From Homarus americanus (taxonomy: Eukaryota; Arthropoda; Malacostraca; Decapoda; Nephropidae), in the NCBI RefSeq assembly GCF_018991925.1, contig NW_024756914.1, forward strand, positions 4,873,375 through 4,937,374: a stretch of 64,000 nucleotides of DNA, read 5' to 3'. A program made the position numbers and the translations under genes. Below the pieces are notes generated by a model. It was not told where the DNA came from, made no database searches, and saw nothing but the letters and a program-made list of their open reading frames with translations. Of this stretch, positions 1-54,599 are shown in pieces. Every line of letters starts with the position of its first letter. Within the stretch, counting starts at the first letter, position 1.

Positions 1-180
1 TATGTGTGGTGATGGTGTATGTGTGGTGATGGTGTATGTGTGGTGATGGTGTATGTGTGGTTATAATATATATGTGATGGGGTGAAGTAATGTATGTAGT
101 GGTAGCGGTGGTGTTGCACATGTGGTGAACGTGCGGTGATGGGGGTGCACATGTGGTGATGGTGGTGTTGATACACATGT
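1..180. repeat. Degenerate GTGTGGTGATGGTGTAT tandem repeat
   Basis: Regular 17-bp units at 1-60, then decayed copies to about 170. The array is cut by the window edge. Confidence 0.85.
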
Positions 181-626
181 AGGTAGTCATGAATTTGAGT
201 GGAAAGAGTAAGCGTAATGGAGCAGCTGGAGTTTAGTATCACTGCCAAATTCTCTCTCTCTCTCTCGGGGGTGCCTGGAGGAAGGGAGGGATGGGGTGTC
301 ATCGTCCATTCAGCTGACCCCTCCCCCCCCCCTAGTGTAGCGACCCTTCATGCTGATGCGCACTTAACCTAACCCCCCTATAAATAACACCGGGGGCTTA
401 ATCTGTGCGCTAATCTATAATCAATATGTCGTTTAGAGGTACACAGCCTTGGTTATATATACAGTAGACCTACCTGGTATACTTGGTACCTAGTATATAA
501 GTCATTCTCCAGAAACATGTTGTTGGCCTTATCCTGTGGTGTTGATTTTTCGTGTCCTTAACCTGGCTATGAGTATTATTGTCTGTGTCTATGTTTGTCT
601 TCTGTTAGTCCTTTGATATGAGGGCA

Positions 627-627
<1 letters not shown>

Positions 628-682
<55 letters not shown>
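628..682. repeat. (GT)n microsatellite
   Basis: Uninterrupted TG dinucleotides. Confidence 0.98.
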
Positions 683-684
<2 letters not shown>

Positions 685-782
685 CTTTTCCCCTCCCTCT
701 CCCCGACTATAAGTTACAGTACATAACATGTCATTAACCAAAGTCATCGAGTTAAGAGAATTTGGTCGGAAACAGAATGTAG

Positions 783-950
783 TAGAAAAAAAGTCACAGA
801 AGAAAGTCACGGGAAAAAAGTCATCTCACCAAACCTAACCTAGCCAAAAATTTTACTTTTTTACCTGTTACTTTTTTCCCGTGACTTTTTTTCCTATTAC
901 TTTTTCCCGTGACTTTTTTTCCTGTTACTTTTTCCCGTGATTTTTTCCGG
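783..950. repeat. Inverted low-complexity repeat, GTCACGGGAAAAAAGTCA type
   Basis: The left side at 794-822 carries AAAGTCACGGGAAAAAAGTC. The right side at 868-945 carries several copies of its complement, TTTTTTCCCGTGACTTT, alternating with TTCCTGTTAC. The transcript could fold back. Confidence 0.75.
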
Positions 951-1355
951 TCACCGAGAAACATGAGTACAACCACATATAAGTAGAGAGCCCCCAGGTA
1001 CACTTATGCTCACCTGGTGTCAATGATACACAGGTGGTGACAATATCCTACAGGTGGCTTTTCACTATACCTCTACAGTTCACCTTGGCGTCTTGTGTTA
1101 GCCCCTCCCCCCCAGGTGATGTAAGAACGACACTCACACCTTTACGGACAGTACAATACAACGCCCCCTCATGAGGACTGACGACGGAGGCGGTGTAGGA
1201 GGAAAATCTATATTGAGGACGGATAATTGTTGTAGGCTGCTGCCTCCGCCTCCACCTCCCTCATCAAGGTCTTTAGGTTGTGGGGGACAGACGGACGCCC
1301 ACACTCACCTGGCTGTCGGGGCGATTGCGTTGTGACCTCGGCCAGCCAGCCAGCC

Positions 1356-1357
<2 letters not shown>

Positions 1358-1439
<82 letters not shown>
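1358..1439. repeat. Compound (CA)n(CAT)n microsatellite
   Basis: CA to 1391, then 16 CAT units. Confidence 0.98.
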
Positions 1440-1705
1440 TCTTCAAATTATAACAGAGAAAGAGTGTGTGTGTGTTATGGCAGCCATCACTTAGGTTAGG
1501 TCACACGCTATTTTTATAGACTGACGGTGACGCCGACATAATTTATTGACGTCACTCGTAATGTTTACCCGTGGAAAAGGTCTCAGGTGGGAACAAACTC
1601 AGTATATCAGGTGGGAACAAATTCTGATGGTCCTTGTGTTTACTGTATTGATTTAGGTGTCAGTATATCTACCTACATTTGTGTCTCTTTTTGTCTCTCT
1701 CTCTG

Positions 1706-1710
<5 letters not shown>

Positions 1711-1801
<91 letters not shown>

Positions 1802-2033
1802 CCTTCTCCTTCCCTTCTTCCCTCCCCTCACACTCTCACCAACCATCTATCCCCTCAACCATTCTCATCTTTCCCATTCCTCCCCACCTTCAATCCCCAT
1901 TTCTCTCCTCCCCTTCCCTTCCCTCAAATCCCAACCCCATCTCCTCACATCCACCACCACCACCACTACCTCCTCCTCCTCCTCCTCCTCCTCCTCCTCC
2001 TCCTCCTCCTCCTCCTCCTCCTCCTCCTCCTCC
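1711..2033. repeat. (CT)n tract, pyrimidine-rich spacer and (TCC)n tract
   Basis: CT at 1711-1798 and TCC at 1971-2033, joined by pyrimidine-rich sequence, followed by a purine-rich stretch to about 2340. Confidence 0.97.
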
Positions 2034-2516
2034 ACCAGTCGCTGAACAAACAGTGACAAACACACGAAGATATACGAACATAGGAGCGGAGAATTGTGAC
2101 ACAGGAAGGGAAGGGGGGGGAAGGGGATGGGAAAGGGAGGTAGGGAGAGAGGGAGATGAGAGATAGACGGTAGGAGAGAGAGAAAGAGGTGAGACATGGA
2201 GGGAATGAGGTAAGAAAGTCAAGGAGGGAAGGAAAGCAGGAGGTAAGAGATGGAAGGAGGTAAACGAGGTAGATGAATGAAGGAAGGAGGTGAGAGGTGG
2301 AGGTAAAGGCCCGTCTTAAAGGGAGGGTCTGGGTGAGTGACATAATAACGGGGCTCTTTGTTTAATTAAGGATCCCTGGAGGTAATTAAAAAGGTTCTTA
2401 TCATCTCACAAGTGCACAGGCAGACGAGGGGGTAAATTAGATGGAAGCTAATTACCATATTCATAATGATGTTTATGTGTGGAGGTCATTTTCTTATGTT
2501 TGTATTTTTTGTCTGT

Positions 2517-2619
<103 letters not shown>

Positions 2620-2654
2620 GTGTCTCTGTGTGTGTGTAGGGTGTATTGACACTG

Positions 2655-2830
2655 AAATTTCCCTCCAATAACTGAATTTTCCGCCAATTACTTTGAAATT
2701 TATCACCAAAAATTGACTTTCCCGCCAATTACTTTGAAATTTATCGCCAATAATGAGATTTCCCGCCAATTATCGAATTTTCCTCGATTGACTTTGAAAT
2801 TTCCCGCCAATGTTCTTGAATTTCTCGCCA
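2655..2830. repeat. Diverged tandem repeat with TTTCCCGCCAAT cores
   Basis: Units of about 40-50 bp carry TTTCCCGCCAAT or close variants near 2657, 2688, 2716, 2757 and 2798, alternating with ACTTTGAAATTTATCGCC. The core joins an E2F-type TTTCCCGC with a CCAAT pentamer. Whether this is function or chance of the repeat is open. Confidence 0.8.
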
Positions 2831-2924
2831 AGGCTTGCAGCTGAGATAGTGTCGGCTGCCTCAATTGGATTTCTTGTTTATTGGTGAAGCAATTCCTTAG
2901 TGTGAGACCGACCGAGGGTGTTCA

Positions 2925-3310
2925 TCTAGGAGGAGGAGGAGGAGGAGGAAGAATAAATTGAGGACGAAGTAGGGGACGAAGGACGGAGAAGAGGAGGAGG
3001 TAGAAGGGGAGGAAAAGTAAATGGGGAGGAGAGGACAGGAGAGGAGGAATAGGAAGAGGAAAGGAAGTAGTGGTGGTTCGCTTGTTATTATTCTTGATGG
3101 GGAAGGAGAAAGAAGAAGAGAAGGAGGAAAAAAGGAGATAGAAGAAGAGGTGAAGAAGGAAGAAAGGGGGAGACGGGGGGGAAAGTGAGATGAGGGCGAG
3201 GGGAGGTGTGAGGGGGGGCAGTGAGATAAGGGACAGGGGAAGTGTGAGGGGGGTAGTGGGTGAGGGAAGGGAAGTGAGGTGAGGGGGAGAGAGAGAGAGA
3301 GGGGGGTCGT
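2925..3310. repeat. Purine-rich GGA-type tract
   Basis: Almost only A and G on the plus strand, with diverged AGGAGG and GTGAGGGGG units. No gene was seen. Confidence 0.85.
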
Positions 3311-3401
3311 TTACGTCCTTCCCACCTCGTTCGTTTTATTTATCTATTTGTTGGGTTTTTATTTATCGAGTTTGTTTTTGTACTTTGTAGATGTACGAGC
3401 A

Positions 3402-3446
<45 letters not shown>

Positions 3447-3914
3447 ATTACCTGCGTACTTCATAATGACGCTATTTAATTATATCAAAACTAAATCAAT
3501 ACTCAGTAACCTAACCTAACCTTAAGTCAGCCAGAGAGATAATTAACTACACCTGGGCTAAATCAACACTCAGGTGAACTTTATACCTAACTCTTTTCCC
3601 CCGCCTTTTAAACTCTCTCGCTCACCTTTAATCTTAAGTAAACGTCTATGTTAACTTTCACCCAGGTATTTTCAGACTTTTTTCTCAAGCTTTCGTCTGG
3701 TTCAGTATGTTACGCCTTTTGGGGGGGGGGGGTTAATGCAGAGACAGTAATAATCTTGGTGTTTTCTATTTCAAAGTCTTAATTAAATACAAATAAGGTA
3801 GATTTTAATGGGTTTTTATCAGTCTTTACCGTCATTATTTTCTGATATCGTAACATTGACAGAGGATAAATGTTATAATTTTTCCGATATTGGGACATTA
3901 ACCACATTGCTACT

Positions 3915-4090
3915 TTAACCCTTTGAGGATGATGGCTTAACGCTTTGACGACAACGGTTTAACCCTTTGACGACAACAGTTTAACCCTTTGACGACAACA
4001 GTTTAACCCTTTGAAGAAAATAGTTTAACCCTTTGACGACAACACTTTAACCCTCTGATGATGATATAACCCTCCAGGACACAAAGGGTT
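3915..4090. repeat. 22-bp minisatellite (AACCCTTTGACGACAACAGT TT), about 8 copies
   Basis: Diverged tandem units with AAGAAAATAG and ATGATGA variants at the end. Confidence 0.9.
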
Positions 4091-4308
4091 AAAAAGACCG
4101 AATCTCCTTTTCACTACACGCCCCAGAACACCTCCACGAGAGAATCTGTATTACATTGGCAAGGCTTTTCAATAGTGTCCAATAAATAGCTTCAAATGGC
4201 CCGCGACGACGACACTACAAAACGCTGGCAGAACTTTTTATATTGTTTCACTCTACACGACGTATATGGTGGCTTCCTTGGGGTGTCCTTGGTCGAATCG
4301 ATTCACTG

Positions 4309-4768
4309 TAATAATAATAATAATAATAATAATAATTAACGGTTTATTGAAAGAGCTTGGCAGCCAGAAGGCTGAAAATATACCCCCCCTGTTTACCAGT
4401 GTGTGTGTGTGTGTGTTGTTTATGTACAGTATATTGGTTGTAGACCTGCACTGTTTAGGTATAGTAGTGTCCTCCAGGTGTGTTGTTACCCCCTACCGTG
4501 CCTCCTCCCTTATGTGGCACCGTGGCACTACTTGTGTGGCTAGTATGAGGAATTGGTTCATAGGGCTGTTTCTTAGTACTTTTTTTTTTGCATAACCTAA
4601 CCTAACCACCAGCTCCAGATAGCATTAGGTTAGATTATTGGACACCCTATTGCATCCTGTGCTCAACAGGGAAGTATTTGGAGTACATCTTTTCCTTCCT
4701 TGACTCCTCCATCAAGGGCGTAAGTGCCTCAAGGGTTTTGTCAACAAGTTGCATATTACAGGATAGTG
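4309..4768 (-). mobile_element. Short retroelement copy A (microsatellite-tailed)
   Basis: Read on the minus strand it shares with 18000-18500 a block containing CACAGGAT near a CCCAATA-like motif, a distal block near its 3' end with TATTTTCAGCCTT, then CAATAAACCG followed at once by a (TTA)n tail at 4309-4336. Distances between blocks agree within about 20 bp in the two copies. A poly(A)-signal-like CAATAAA just before a simple-repeat tail is typical of SINEs and LINE 3' ends. Confidence 0.6.
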
Positions 4769-5059
4769 ACATGAGGTTGAGTGTGTGGAGGGAGAATTCT
4801 CGATACAATTCATCTGTTTATGGCAAAGCGTGGCAGGTCCCTAATAATGTGAAGTGCCATGGCCTGTCTCTAGCCACGGTGGGGGGTGCAGGGAGGCACA
4901 TTGACGATAGTGTGATGGTGATGATTGTGTGCTGTGACTCCTCCTCCTCCTCCTCCAGAGATCATATTATAGCAGTTAATTTCAATAAATCTTCACTAAG
5001 AATAATCTCCTTAAGTCAGCAAAGGCTGTTTATTAATGTAGGATGTTGAGTTTCTGGTC

Positions 5060-5214
<155 letters not shown>

Positions 5215-5788
5215 AGGGAGGAGATAGAGGGGTGTGTGTTAGTGAGGTTAAGAGAAAGCCTTTGTGTAGTGTGGGGAGAATATTTATTGGGGAGAAGGGG
5301 TGAGGGAAAGGGCCTGGAGAGAGAGAGAGAGAGAGAGAACAAACTTTGACCTCCAAATTGCTCCACCTCCTCATCACCTATACTAACTCACCTGTCTAAT
5401 TAATATCAGGTTAATCCACCTCAGGTCTAATTAACTTTCCAAACATAGACTTGTATTCGCTTGTGTATGTAAAGGAAAGAAGTAAGAAATAAGAAAAAAA
5501 GATAGAAGAACGAAGTAAAAAAAAAAGGAAAGAAAAGAAAAAATAGAGGAAGGAAAGAGGAAAAAAAGAAAAATATATATTATACAGTAGTTTCCAAAAT
5601 GCCATTGTGAAGGAAGATTGTTCATTATACTCTTGGTGAATATTTATGCTGATTAAATATGCACGTTGAGAATAAACTTTTGTCCACATGATTCTATTCA
5701 CAGCCCCAGTTTATTTTATTTTATTTTTTTATTTATTTTTTTAACCTAAAGTTACGATTTCTCAAGTTTTATTTTGTTTAGAGGGGTG

Positions 5789-5791
<3 letters not shown>

Positions 5792-5861
<70 letters not shown>
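5792..5861. repeat. (GT)n microsatellite
   Basis: Pure GT. Confidence 0.98.
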
Positions 5862-5862
<1 letters not shown>

Positions 5863-6223
5863 GCTCAAACTCCTACCACAGAGGAAAACCACATCGGGTA
5901 GAAGGGTAGACGATGTAGATGATATGGATGGGTGTGGCTGGGTGGTGTGGCTTTCTACTGATATATAGTATTTTAAAGGGGAAGTTCGAGGGGAGGAAGT
6001 CTGGTCTTGTGTCGTGTTTTACGACATATTTGGGAAGTTAAGAAGCCGGGTTATCCAATCTTCGTCCCCCGGCCCAACTTTAGAACTTAGATAAGATGAA
6101 CTTGAGGGGATAAAAAATGACTCCGGGGAGACAATTTAAGTTCTCAAGTTTTGGTGTTTCTGGCTAATATGTGCAGCCTGAGGGTGTAATAGTGGGGGGG
6201 GGTAAGGTGGCTCTCTCTCTCTC

Positions 6224-6258
<35 letters not shown>

Positions 6259-6624
6259 TACAAATAGTAGCCGACTCACTTCCTGTCTGACTCACTCACT
6301 CTCTTCCAATACTTCCTCATCCACCCCTGACAATATAAGTCACTCCAGCCACCATAATAACAATAATAATAATAATAATAATAACAATAACAATAATAAT
6401 AATAACAATAATAAAAAGCTCATGCGTAAATTCATTGACATTATTTTTCATTCATTTTTATATTTTATTAACTTCCCGATTTTTATTCAGTTAACAAAAC
6501 AAAAGGATGATATAGAATCGATTTAACAATATCTTTCACTTTTATTCAGGTAAAGATTAACATAACAACAATGCCGATACAAATGATCTTATTCTACAAT
6601 ATTTACAGGTCGAATGCTGGAGCG

Positions 6625-7110
6625 GTACACAGAGCTTAACGGTACACATTCATGGTACACAAAGCTTCACGGTACACAGCTTCACAGTATACAAAGTTTC
6701 ACGGTACACAGCTTCACGGTACACACAGCTTCACGGTACACACAGCTTCACGGTACACGATGAAATTGATTCTTGTATAGTTGTGGACAAAATTGCCTGG
6801 ACACTAATGACAATACTTGCTTTCTTGTGCCTAGTTAAGGGTCATTATGATCTCTATGGCATGGGGGGGTTATGGTGTGGGGTTATGGTGTGTGGGGTTA
6901 TTGTGTAGGGTTATGGTGTATGGGGGTTATAGTGTTTGGGGGTTATAGTGTGGGTGTTATGGTGTGTGGGGGTTATAGTGTGGGTGTTATGGTGTGTGGG
7001 GGCTATAGTGTGGGTGTTATGGTGTGTGTGGGGGTTATAGTGATTGTGTTATGGTGTGTGGAGGGTTATGGTGTGGGTGTTATGGTGTGGGTGTTATGGT
7101 GTGGCGGGTG
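6625..7110. repeat. Two minisatellites: CACGGTACACACAGCTT type, then GTTATGGTGTGTGGGG type
   Basis: 6625-6755 has 15-17 bp units AGCTTCACGGTACACAC. 6862-7110 has roughly 30-bp units built from GGTTATAGTGTGGGTGTTAT and GGTGTGTGGG. Confidence 0.88.
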
Positions 7111-7732
7111 TAAGGTACATTAAAGGAGCCACTTATTTTAACCTGTATGTACAGTACTTATATTTTTCTTTTTGTTATTAAGTGTTTGTGTGATTAAATA
7201 TCGATAATTTTTTTTTGTTATTTAAGATCGTTTGTTAATGTTTGTTATTCTTACATAATAATTAACTTGTAAGCGATTCATAAGTAGTTCCGTGATGATC
7301 AAGTGAGTGTGTGTGTGTGTGTGTGTGTGGTGTGGTGTGGTGTGGGGTGTGTGTGTGTGTGTGTGTGTGAGGTACCTTATTCAATCACACTGAGGTAAAA
7401 TACAGTACAGTACTATTTCCGAGTTCTGTTTTAGCTGGTGGGTAGTGGAGTGGGAGGAGGAGGAGGTTTGCGTGGTGGTTGTGATGGTGGTGGTGGTGAT
7501 TTATATCCGGGTCAAATACTGTACTGGGGAATTATAGTTCTGAGAGCATTATTCTTCTCTCGTGTTGATCTGTAATTGTGATCCTGATATATTCCTGGTT
7601 AGTTTTTGTTGTTGGTGTTGTTGGTTTTGTTGGTAGTGGTGTTATTATTATTATTATTATTATTATTTATATTTATATTGTTATTATTATTGAACGCAAA
7701 TGTGCTTTAATGATATTTCGCGTGAGAGAGAG

Positions 7733-7864
<132 letters not shown>

Positions 7865-8418
7865 TGTACCTGCAGGAACGTAATCAATGTCTCTAAACTG
7901 ACAACACACCCACGTTAGAATTTCCTCACCCCGTCACCTCACGCGTCACGTCCACAAGCTTACAATTTGTGTAGTAAAAAACAACATCACTTGAATCACC
8001 GCATTACTCTCGGTACATAACGAACTACATGTACAGTTACAGTCAAAATTCCCTGAACACTTGGTACTATATGGCATCTGTCGAGTGTCCAGAGAATTGT
8101 GACCGCACCTGTACTGTATCTCTCTTATTGTATTCATTAAGCTACAGTATATCACGTGTTTAAAGACCTTACAGTAATTAATGGAGTACAGTATCATAAC
8201 GTCAACAAAATATTACCCACTACTTGGATTTACTTTGATTTATTTCATTGATTATTTTTATTTGAAGTTAATGAGGAAAATATTACGGATTTCTTCTTGG
8301 GCGAAAATATGTGGCTGGATTTTTTTTTTTTCGGAGAATTAAATAAGATAGAATAAATTTGTCTATTTAATCTTAAGTATGTTTGTAAGTACTGATGAAG
8401 AACTTACACGATGAAGTG

Positions 8419-8653
8419 GTTAGGTTAGGTTAGGTTAGATTAGATTTGCTTTTTATTTTTCATGCGTGCGTTGTCAGTAGAGTTAAAGGATCACCTGGAG
8501 ATTAGACACTCCAGCTTATTTCACCTGATAATTAAATACCATAGCGTTACCTGGGTGTGAGGGGGGGAGGTAAGTTAGGTTAGGTTAGATTATATTTAGT
8601 TAGATTAGGCTAAGTCGGATTAGATTTGGTTAGGTAAGGTTACGTTAGGTTAG
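8419..8653. repeat. Interrupted TTAGG (arthropod telomere-type) repeats
   Basis: GTTAGGTTAGGTTAGGTTAG at 8419-8438 and a decayed run of GGTTA/GATTA units at 8572-8653. Confidence 0.85.
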
Positions 8654-8800
8654 CAATAGTATCTAGTTAGCTGGGGTGTCTAATATTCAGGTGATTCGAT
8701 TTCAACTTCCTTAGAACCACAGAATTAATATTTTACGTAAGTGACTGAGTGTTGTTAAATCTACTCCCTCCCTCTACCCCCCCCCAGCAGTGTCAATGTG

Positions 8801-8803
<3 letters not shown>

Positions 8804-8861
<58 letters not shown>
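8804..8861. repeat. (GT)n microsatellite
   Basis: Pure GT. Confidence 0.98.
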
Positions 8862-8862
<1 letters not shown>

Positions 8863-8969
8863 TGGCTTACAACACATGTGGCTGCGAAGGTGGTGAGGTG
8901 TGAGGAAGGGAAGAAGGGTGATATGTGAAGGGTGAGGAGAGGAAGAGAACTGAAGGGGGAGGTAATGGC

Positions 8970-9540
8970 TGTTCCTTTCCTCCCCACCTCCCTTCCTCTT
9001 CCTCTACTCCCCACCTCCCTTCCTCTTCCTCTACTCCCCACCTCCCTTCCTCTTCCTCTACTCCCCACCTCCTTCCTCTTCTCCCCACCTCCCCTTCCTC
9101 TTCCTCCTCCCCCCTCCTCCCTCTTCCCTCTCCCCACCTCCTTCCTCTTCCTCTACTCCCCACCTCCCTTCTATCTTCCCTCTACTCCCACCTCCCTTCC
9201 TCTTCCTCTCTCCCCACCTCCCCTTCCTCTTCCTCTCTCCCCTCTCTTCCTCTTCCTCTTCTCCCCACCTCCTTCCTCTTCCTCTACTCCCCATCTCCTT
9301 CCCCTCTTTATCTCCTCCCCACCTCCTTCCTCTTCCTACCTCCCCACCTCCTTCCTCTTCCTCTCTCCCCACCTCTCTTCCTCTTCCTCTACTCCCCACC
9401 TCCCTTCCTCTTCCTCTCTCCCCATCTCCCTTCCTCTTCTCCTCCCCACCTCCCTTCTCTTCTCTACCTCCTTCCCTCTTCCTCTACTCCCCTCCCTTTA
9501 CTCTTCCTCCTCCCCCCTCCACTCCCTCCTAAGATGACTC
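8970..9540. repeat. Pyrimidine minisatellite, CTCCCCACCTCCCTTCCTCT type
   Basis: About 25-27 bp units with the core CTACTCCCCACCTCCCTTCC. The long frames through it are proline/serine/leucine repeat translations. Confidence 0.92.
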
Positions 9541-9744
9541 ACTCCACCCCCCCTCTCTTCCCCTACTCCCCGCGTGAAGTCCTTCCTCCCCAACCCCCAA
9601 ATCTTCCTCCCCTCCCATTTGTGCAGAAGAGGAGAACAGAGGTAGGCATTCCGTGCACTAGTTCGGCTCAACCCATCTTATATGCCTTAGAGTACGTTGT
9701 AGTATTCAGCTAAGGTATGGTCCTGTTAGTACTGAGAGGATTTT

Positions 9745-9749
<5 letters not shown>

Positions 9750-9812
<63 letters not shown>

Positions 9813-9930
9813 GTGACCTCCTCTCAACCCTCCCTCCCTCCCCTAGGTGACCTCCTCTCTCCCCTTCCTCCCTCCCTCCCTTCCCCAGGTGACCTCCTCT
9901 CTCCCCTCCCTCCCTCCCTCAGCTGCAGGT
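9750..9930. repeat. (CT)n then 40-bp GGTGACCTCCTCTC-type units
   Basis: CT to about 9810, then three diverged copies beginning AGGTGACCTCCTCTC. Confidence 0.9.
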
Positions 9931-10046
9931 GTTGTAGCCCCAGGTGAGCAGAGGCCAGTGAGGCATACGACAGAAATTATTGATTAATATAAAGATGAGT
10001 TGGTTGGTAAGCGTGGATTAACCCGTTCGTTCCTTCCTCATGCGTT

Positions 10047-10049
<3 letters not shown>

Positions 10050-10110
<61 letters not shown>
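10050..10110. repeat. (CA)n microsatellite
   Basis: Pure CA. Confidence 0.98.
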
Positions 10111-10115
<5 letters not shown>

Positions 10116-10219
10116 CGCGCGGAACTGATTGGATCGAATAATCTACAACCTCTCTCTCTTCTTCTTCTTTCACTTAACCTAACCTAACCCAACCCGTGTT
10201 CAGGAGAGAGACAAATAAG

Positions 10220-10700
10220 AATAACACGTCACTAATGTGTGTCCAGTTTAATGTGTCATGTGTGATGCATTGAGCCGTACTGTATGTGTCCGTTTAGCGT
10301 TTACTAGAATAGTTTTCCACCCATGTGTTATTTATAGAAACCATATGTGTCTAGTACTTGTTAATGTGTCATGTATGATGTATGAAACCTTGTGATTTAT
10401 GTGTCATGTGTGGATATTGAGAATCATATGTGTCCAATACTTCTTAATTGCTATACATATTACATAAGATATATAACATTCTTGTACTCCCAACACTACA
10501 TTAACAACCGTATGAATTATGACTACCATGTGTCCAGCACTCGTCAATGTGTCATGTATGATGTATGAAAACCTTCTATAATCCAACACTTACTAACATA
10601 TGTGTCATGTATGAATTATGAGAACCAAATGTGTCCAACAACTCTAGAGATTACGTATCATTTATGACATGTGAGGGAAAAAATACGTTTGGTGTCCAGT
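10220..10700. repeat. Diverged tandem repeat in the presumed 3' UTR/flank of the spaetzle gene
   Basis: At least five imperfect units share AATGTGTCATGTATGATGTA and ATGTGTCCAGCACTTGT-like blocks, 60-110 bp apart. It ends about 40 bp from the stop codon. Confidence 0.75.
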
Positions 10701-10740
10701 AGTTGTTTAAGGCTTGAGTCCATCACTTGAGTTATTGTTA

Positions 10741-52472
<41,732 letters not shown>

Positions 52473-52869
52473 GGTGTTAAGGAGTTGGGGGCGTCTCCTC
52501 TGGTCCACACACACACACACTACAGGGATCACCTTTATTAACTACTTGGGGTTTATTTTTCTTCTTCAGTCTATCACAGAATCTGGTGTCATTCACATTA
52601 AAAAAAAATCAATTTGTTTTACGTCACTTCACTTGTCGTTTTCCCTCGTGAGTTAAATACGTGTTTTTTTTTCTACAGAAGGAAGAGGAGGTTCTTCGAG
52701 GGCGGTGCAAGAGGTCGGGAACGGTACAGAGGGAGGCGGAGTAGCTGTAGCGTCAGGTATGGTTGATGAAGGTAAGGTGTGTAACGTTACGTCCGCCCTG
52801 TGACGAGTCTGCACCACTACTGACGGGGGAAGCCACGGTGGAAGTGGGCCACCGCAGCCATCCTGCTGC

Positions 52870-53600
52870 TGCTGCGATGGTGGTGGTGGTTCTGGTGGAG
52901 GTGGAGGTGGTGGTGGTGGTAGTGGAAATGGTGGTGGTGGTGGTGGTAGTACAGTAGTGGTGGAGGTGGTGGTTCTGGTGGAGGTGGTAGTGGTGGTGGT
53001 GGTGGTGGTGGTGGTGGTGGTGGAGGTGGTGGTGGTGGTGGTGGTAGTAGTGGTAGTGGTGGAGTTGGTAGTGGTGGTGGTGGTGTGGAAATGGTGGTGG
53101 TGGTGGTGGTGGTGGAAATGGTGGTGGTGGTGGTGGTGGTAGTACAGTGGTGGTGGTGGAGGTGGTGGTTCTGGTGGAGGTGGTAGTGGTGGTGGTGGTG
53201 GTGGAGGTGGTGGTGGTGGTGGTGGTAGTAGTGGTAGTGGTGGTGAGTGGTGGTGGTGGTGGTAGTGGAAATGGTGGTGGTGGTGGTGGTAGTACAGTAG
53301 TGGTGGTGGTGGTAGTACAGTAGTGGTGGAGGTGGTGGTTCTGGTGGAGGTGGAGTGGTGGTGGTGGTGGTGGTGGAGGTAGTGGGTGGTGGTGGTGGTG
53401 GTGGTGGTAGTGGAAGTGGTGGTGGTGGTGGTGGTGGTAGTGCAGTAGTGGTGGAGGTGGTGGTTCTGGTGGAGGTGGTAGTGGTGGTGGTGGAGGTGGT
53501 GATGGTAGTAGTGGTAGTGGTGGAGGTGGAGGTTGGTAGTGGTGGTGGTGGTGGTAGTGGTGGAAGTGGTGGTGGTGGTAGTGGTAGAAGTGGGTAGGTG
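52870..53600. repeat. Long GGT/GTGGAG-type trinucleotide repeat region
   Basis: More than 700 bp of GGTGGT with GGTAGT, GGAAAT and GGTTCTGGTGGAGG variants in a loose higher-order period. It lies between the exon 1 start codon and the possible upstream exon. Long frames on both strands are artefacts. Confidence 0.95.
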
Positions 53601-53656
53601 TGGTCGTCGATTGGAGCTCAGAGGCAAGATATAACAGCTTAAACCTATGTAACGTC

Positions 53657-53694
<38 letters not shown>

Positions 53695-54200
53695 TCTAAA
53701 ACCTTATTACATCTTTTTCAATCATTACTAAACATATAAACACAGCTATTATTAAACACTACTATGGTGCCATAAACATCGTAACTCAAGCTCCTTCCCC
53801 AAACCACGACGAAGATCTTGCTCAGGTGAAGGTAAGGAGGGTAGGGTGGATAATTAGAATACCTGGGCAATTAAGGTTAGGTGAAATTTACAGGTATGTA
53901 TCTGAACACAATGTCCCTAGAGCCAGGATGGACACCGAAATATACGGGAATGAACAGAGAGTGACCAATAGGAGTGACGACCAAAGGAGGAGTGACGAGT
54001 AAGGGGGAGTGACAACTAAGAGGAGAAGTGACAACTAAGAGGAGGAGTAACGAACAATGAACAACACCTTAGATAAAGTTAATAACAATGATGACTTTCA
54101 CATTCAATAGGAAATTATCAGTGTTCCGTCTTCTGACTGTGACTTAACCGAGAGAGAGAGAGAGAGATTTGCAGTATAATCCAAATACAGTTTAACTTAC

Positions 54201-54440
54201 GGTGTTGATGTGACTCATGAAGGCGACGGCGACGGAGGGGAAGGGCTCCTCACGATACAATGATGATGGTGATAATGAAGTAAAGTGGTACTGACTTTGC
54301 CATGAGAGAGAAGAGGAAAAAGAGAAGGAAAGAATAGAAACGGGAGGTAAAATAATAGGGAGTAATAGCAGATGGGCTGTCCACCTAGCTGAGTGCAGGT
54401 GATTGGTTGGGGTGGTGGCCATACACAGCACGCACGTGCT
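54201..54440 (-). promoter_or_regulatory. Possible upstream first exon/promoter region of the spaetzle gene
   Basis: On the minus strand a consensus donor GTAAGT follows ...ATCAACACC at 54201. Upstream is a non-repetitive segment with a CCAAT box (ACCAATCACC), an E-box CACGTG, and TCAGT-like initiator matches. The exon could be a 5' UTR exon splicing to a site just above 52472. It could also be an alternative coding start (MSHINT, phase 0, weak ATG context). No TATA box was found. The call rests only on motifs and position. Confidence 0.3.
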
Positions 54441-54599
54441 CGCTCAGGTGAGGAAGGGGGGAGAACTAAGCTAGGTAGACATTCATTAGTGTAATGTGTG
54501 GTCATTTATGTTAGTTATATGATGGTGTTATTTGTTCACATATACAGTATGTATAAAGTGGGTCTTGTTCTTCTGTGTTAGCATGGAGGCTCTTGGGCC

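Noticed and set aside
8970..9713. Proline/serine/leucine-rich 262-codon frame
   Set aside because: Pure translation of the CTCCCCACCTCC-type minisatellite.
52653..53691. Long overlapping frames (over 300 codons) rich in proline, histidine and threonine
   Set aside because: They are translations of the GGT-type trinucleotide repeat on its complementary strand. All three frames are open for the same reason and no non-repetitive domain is present.
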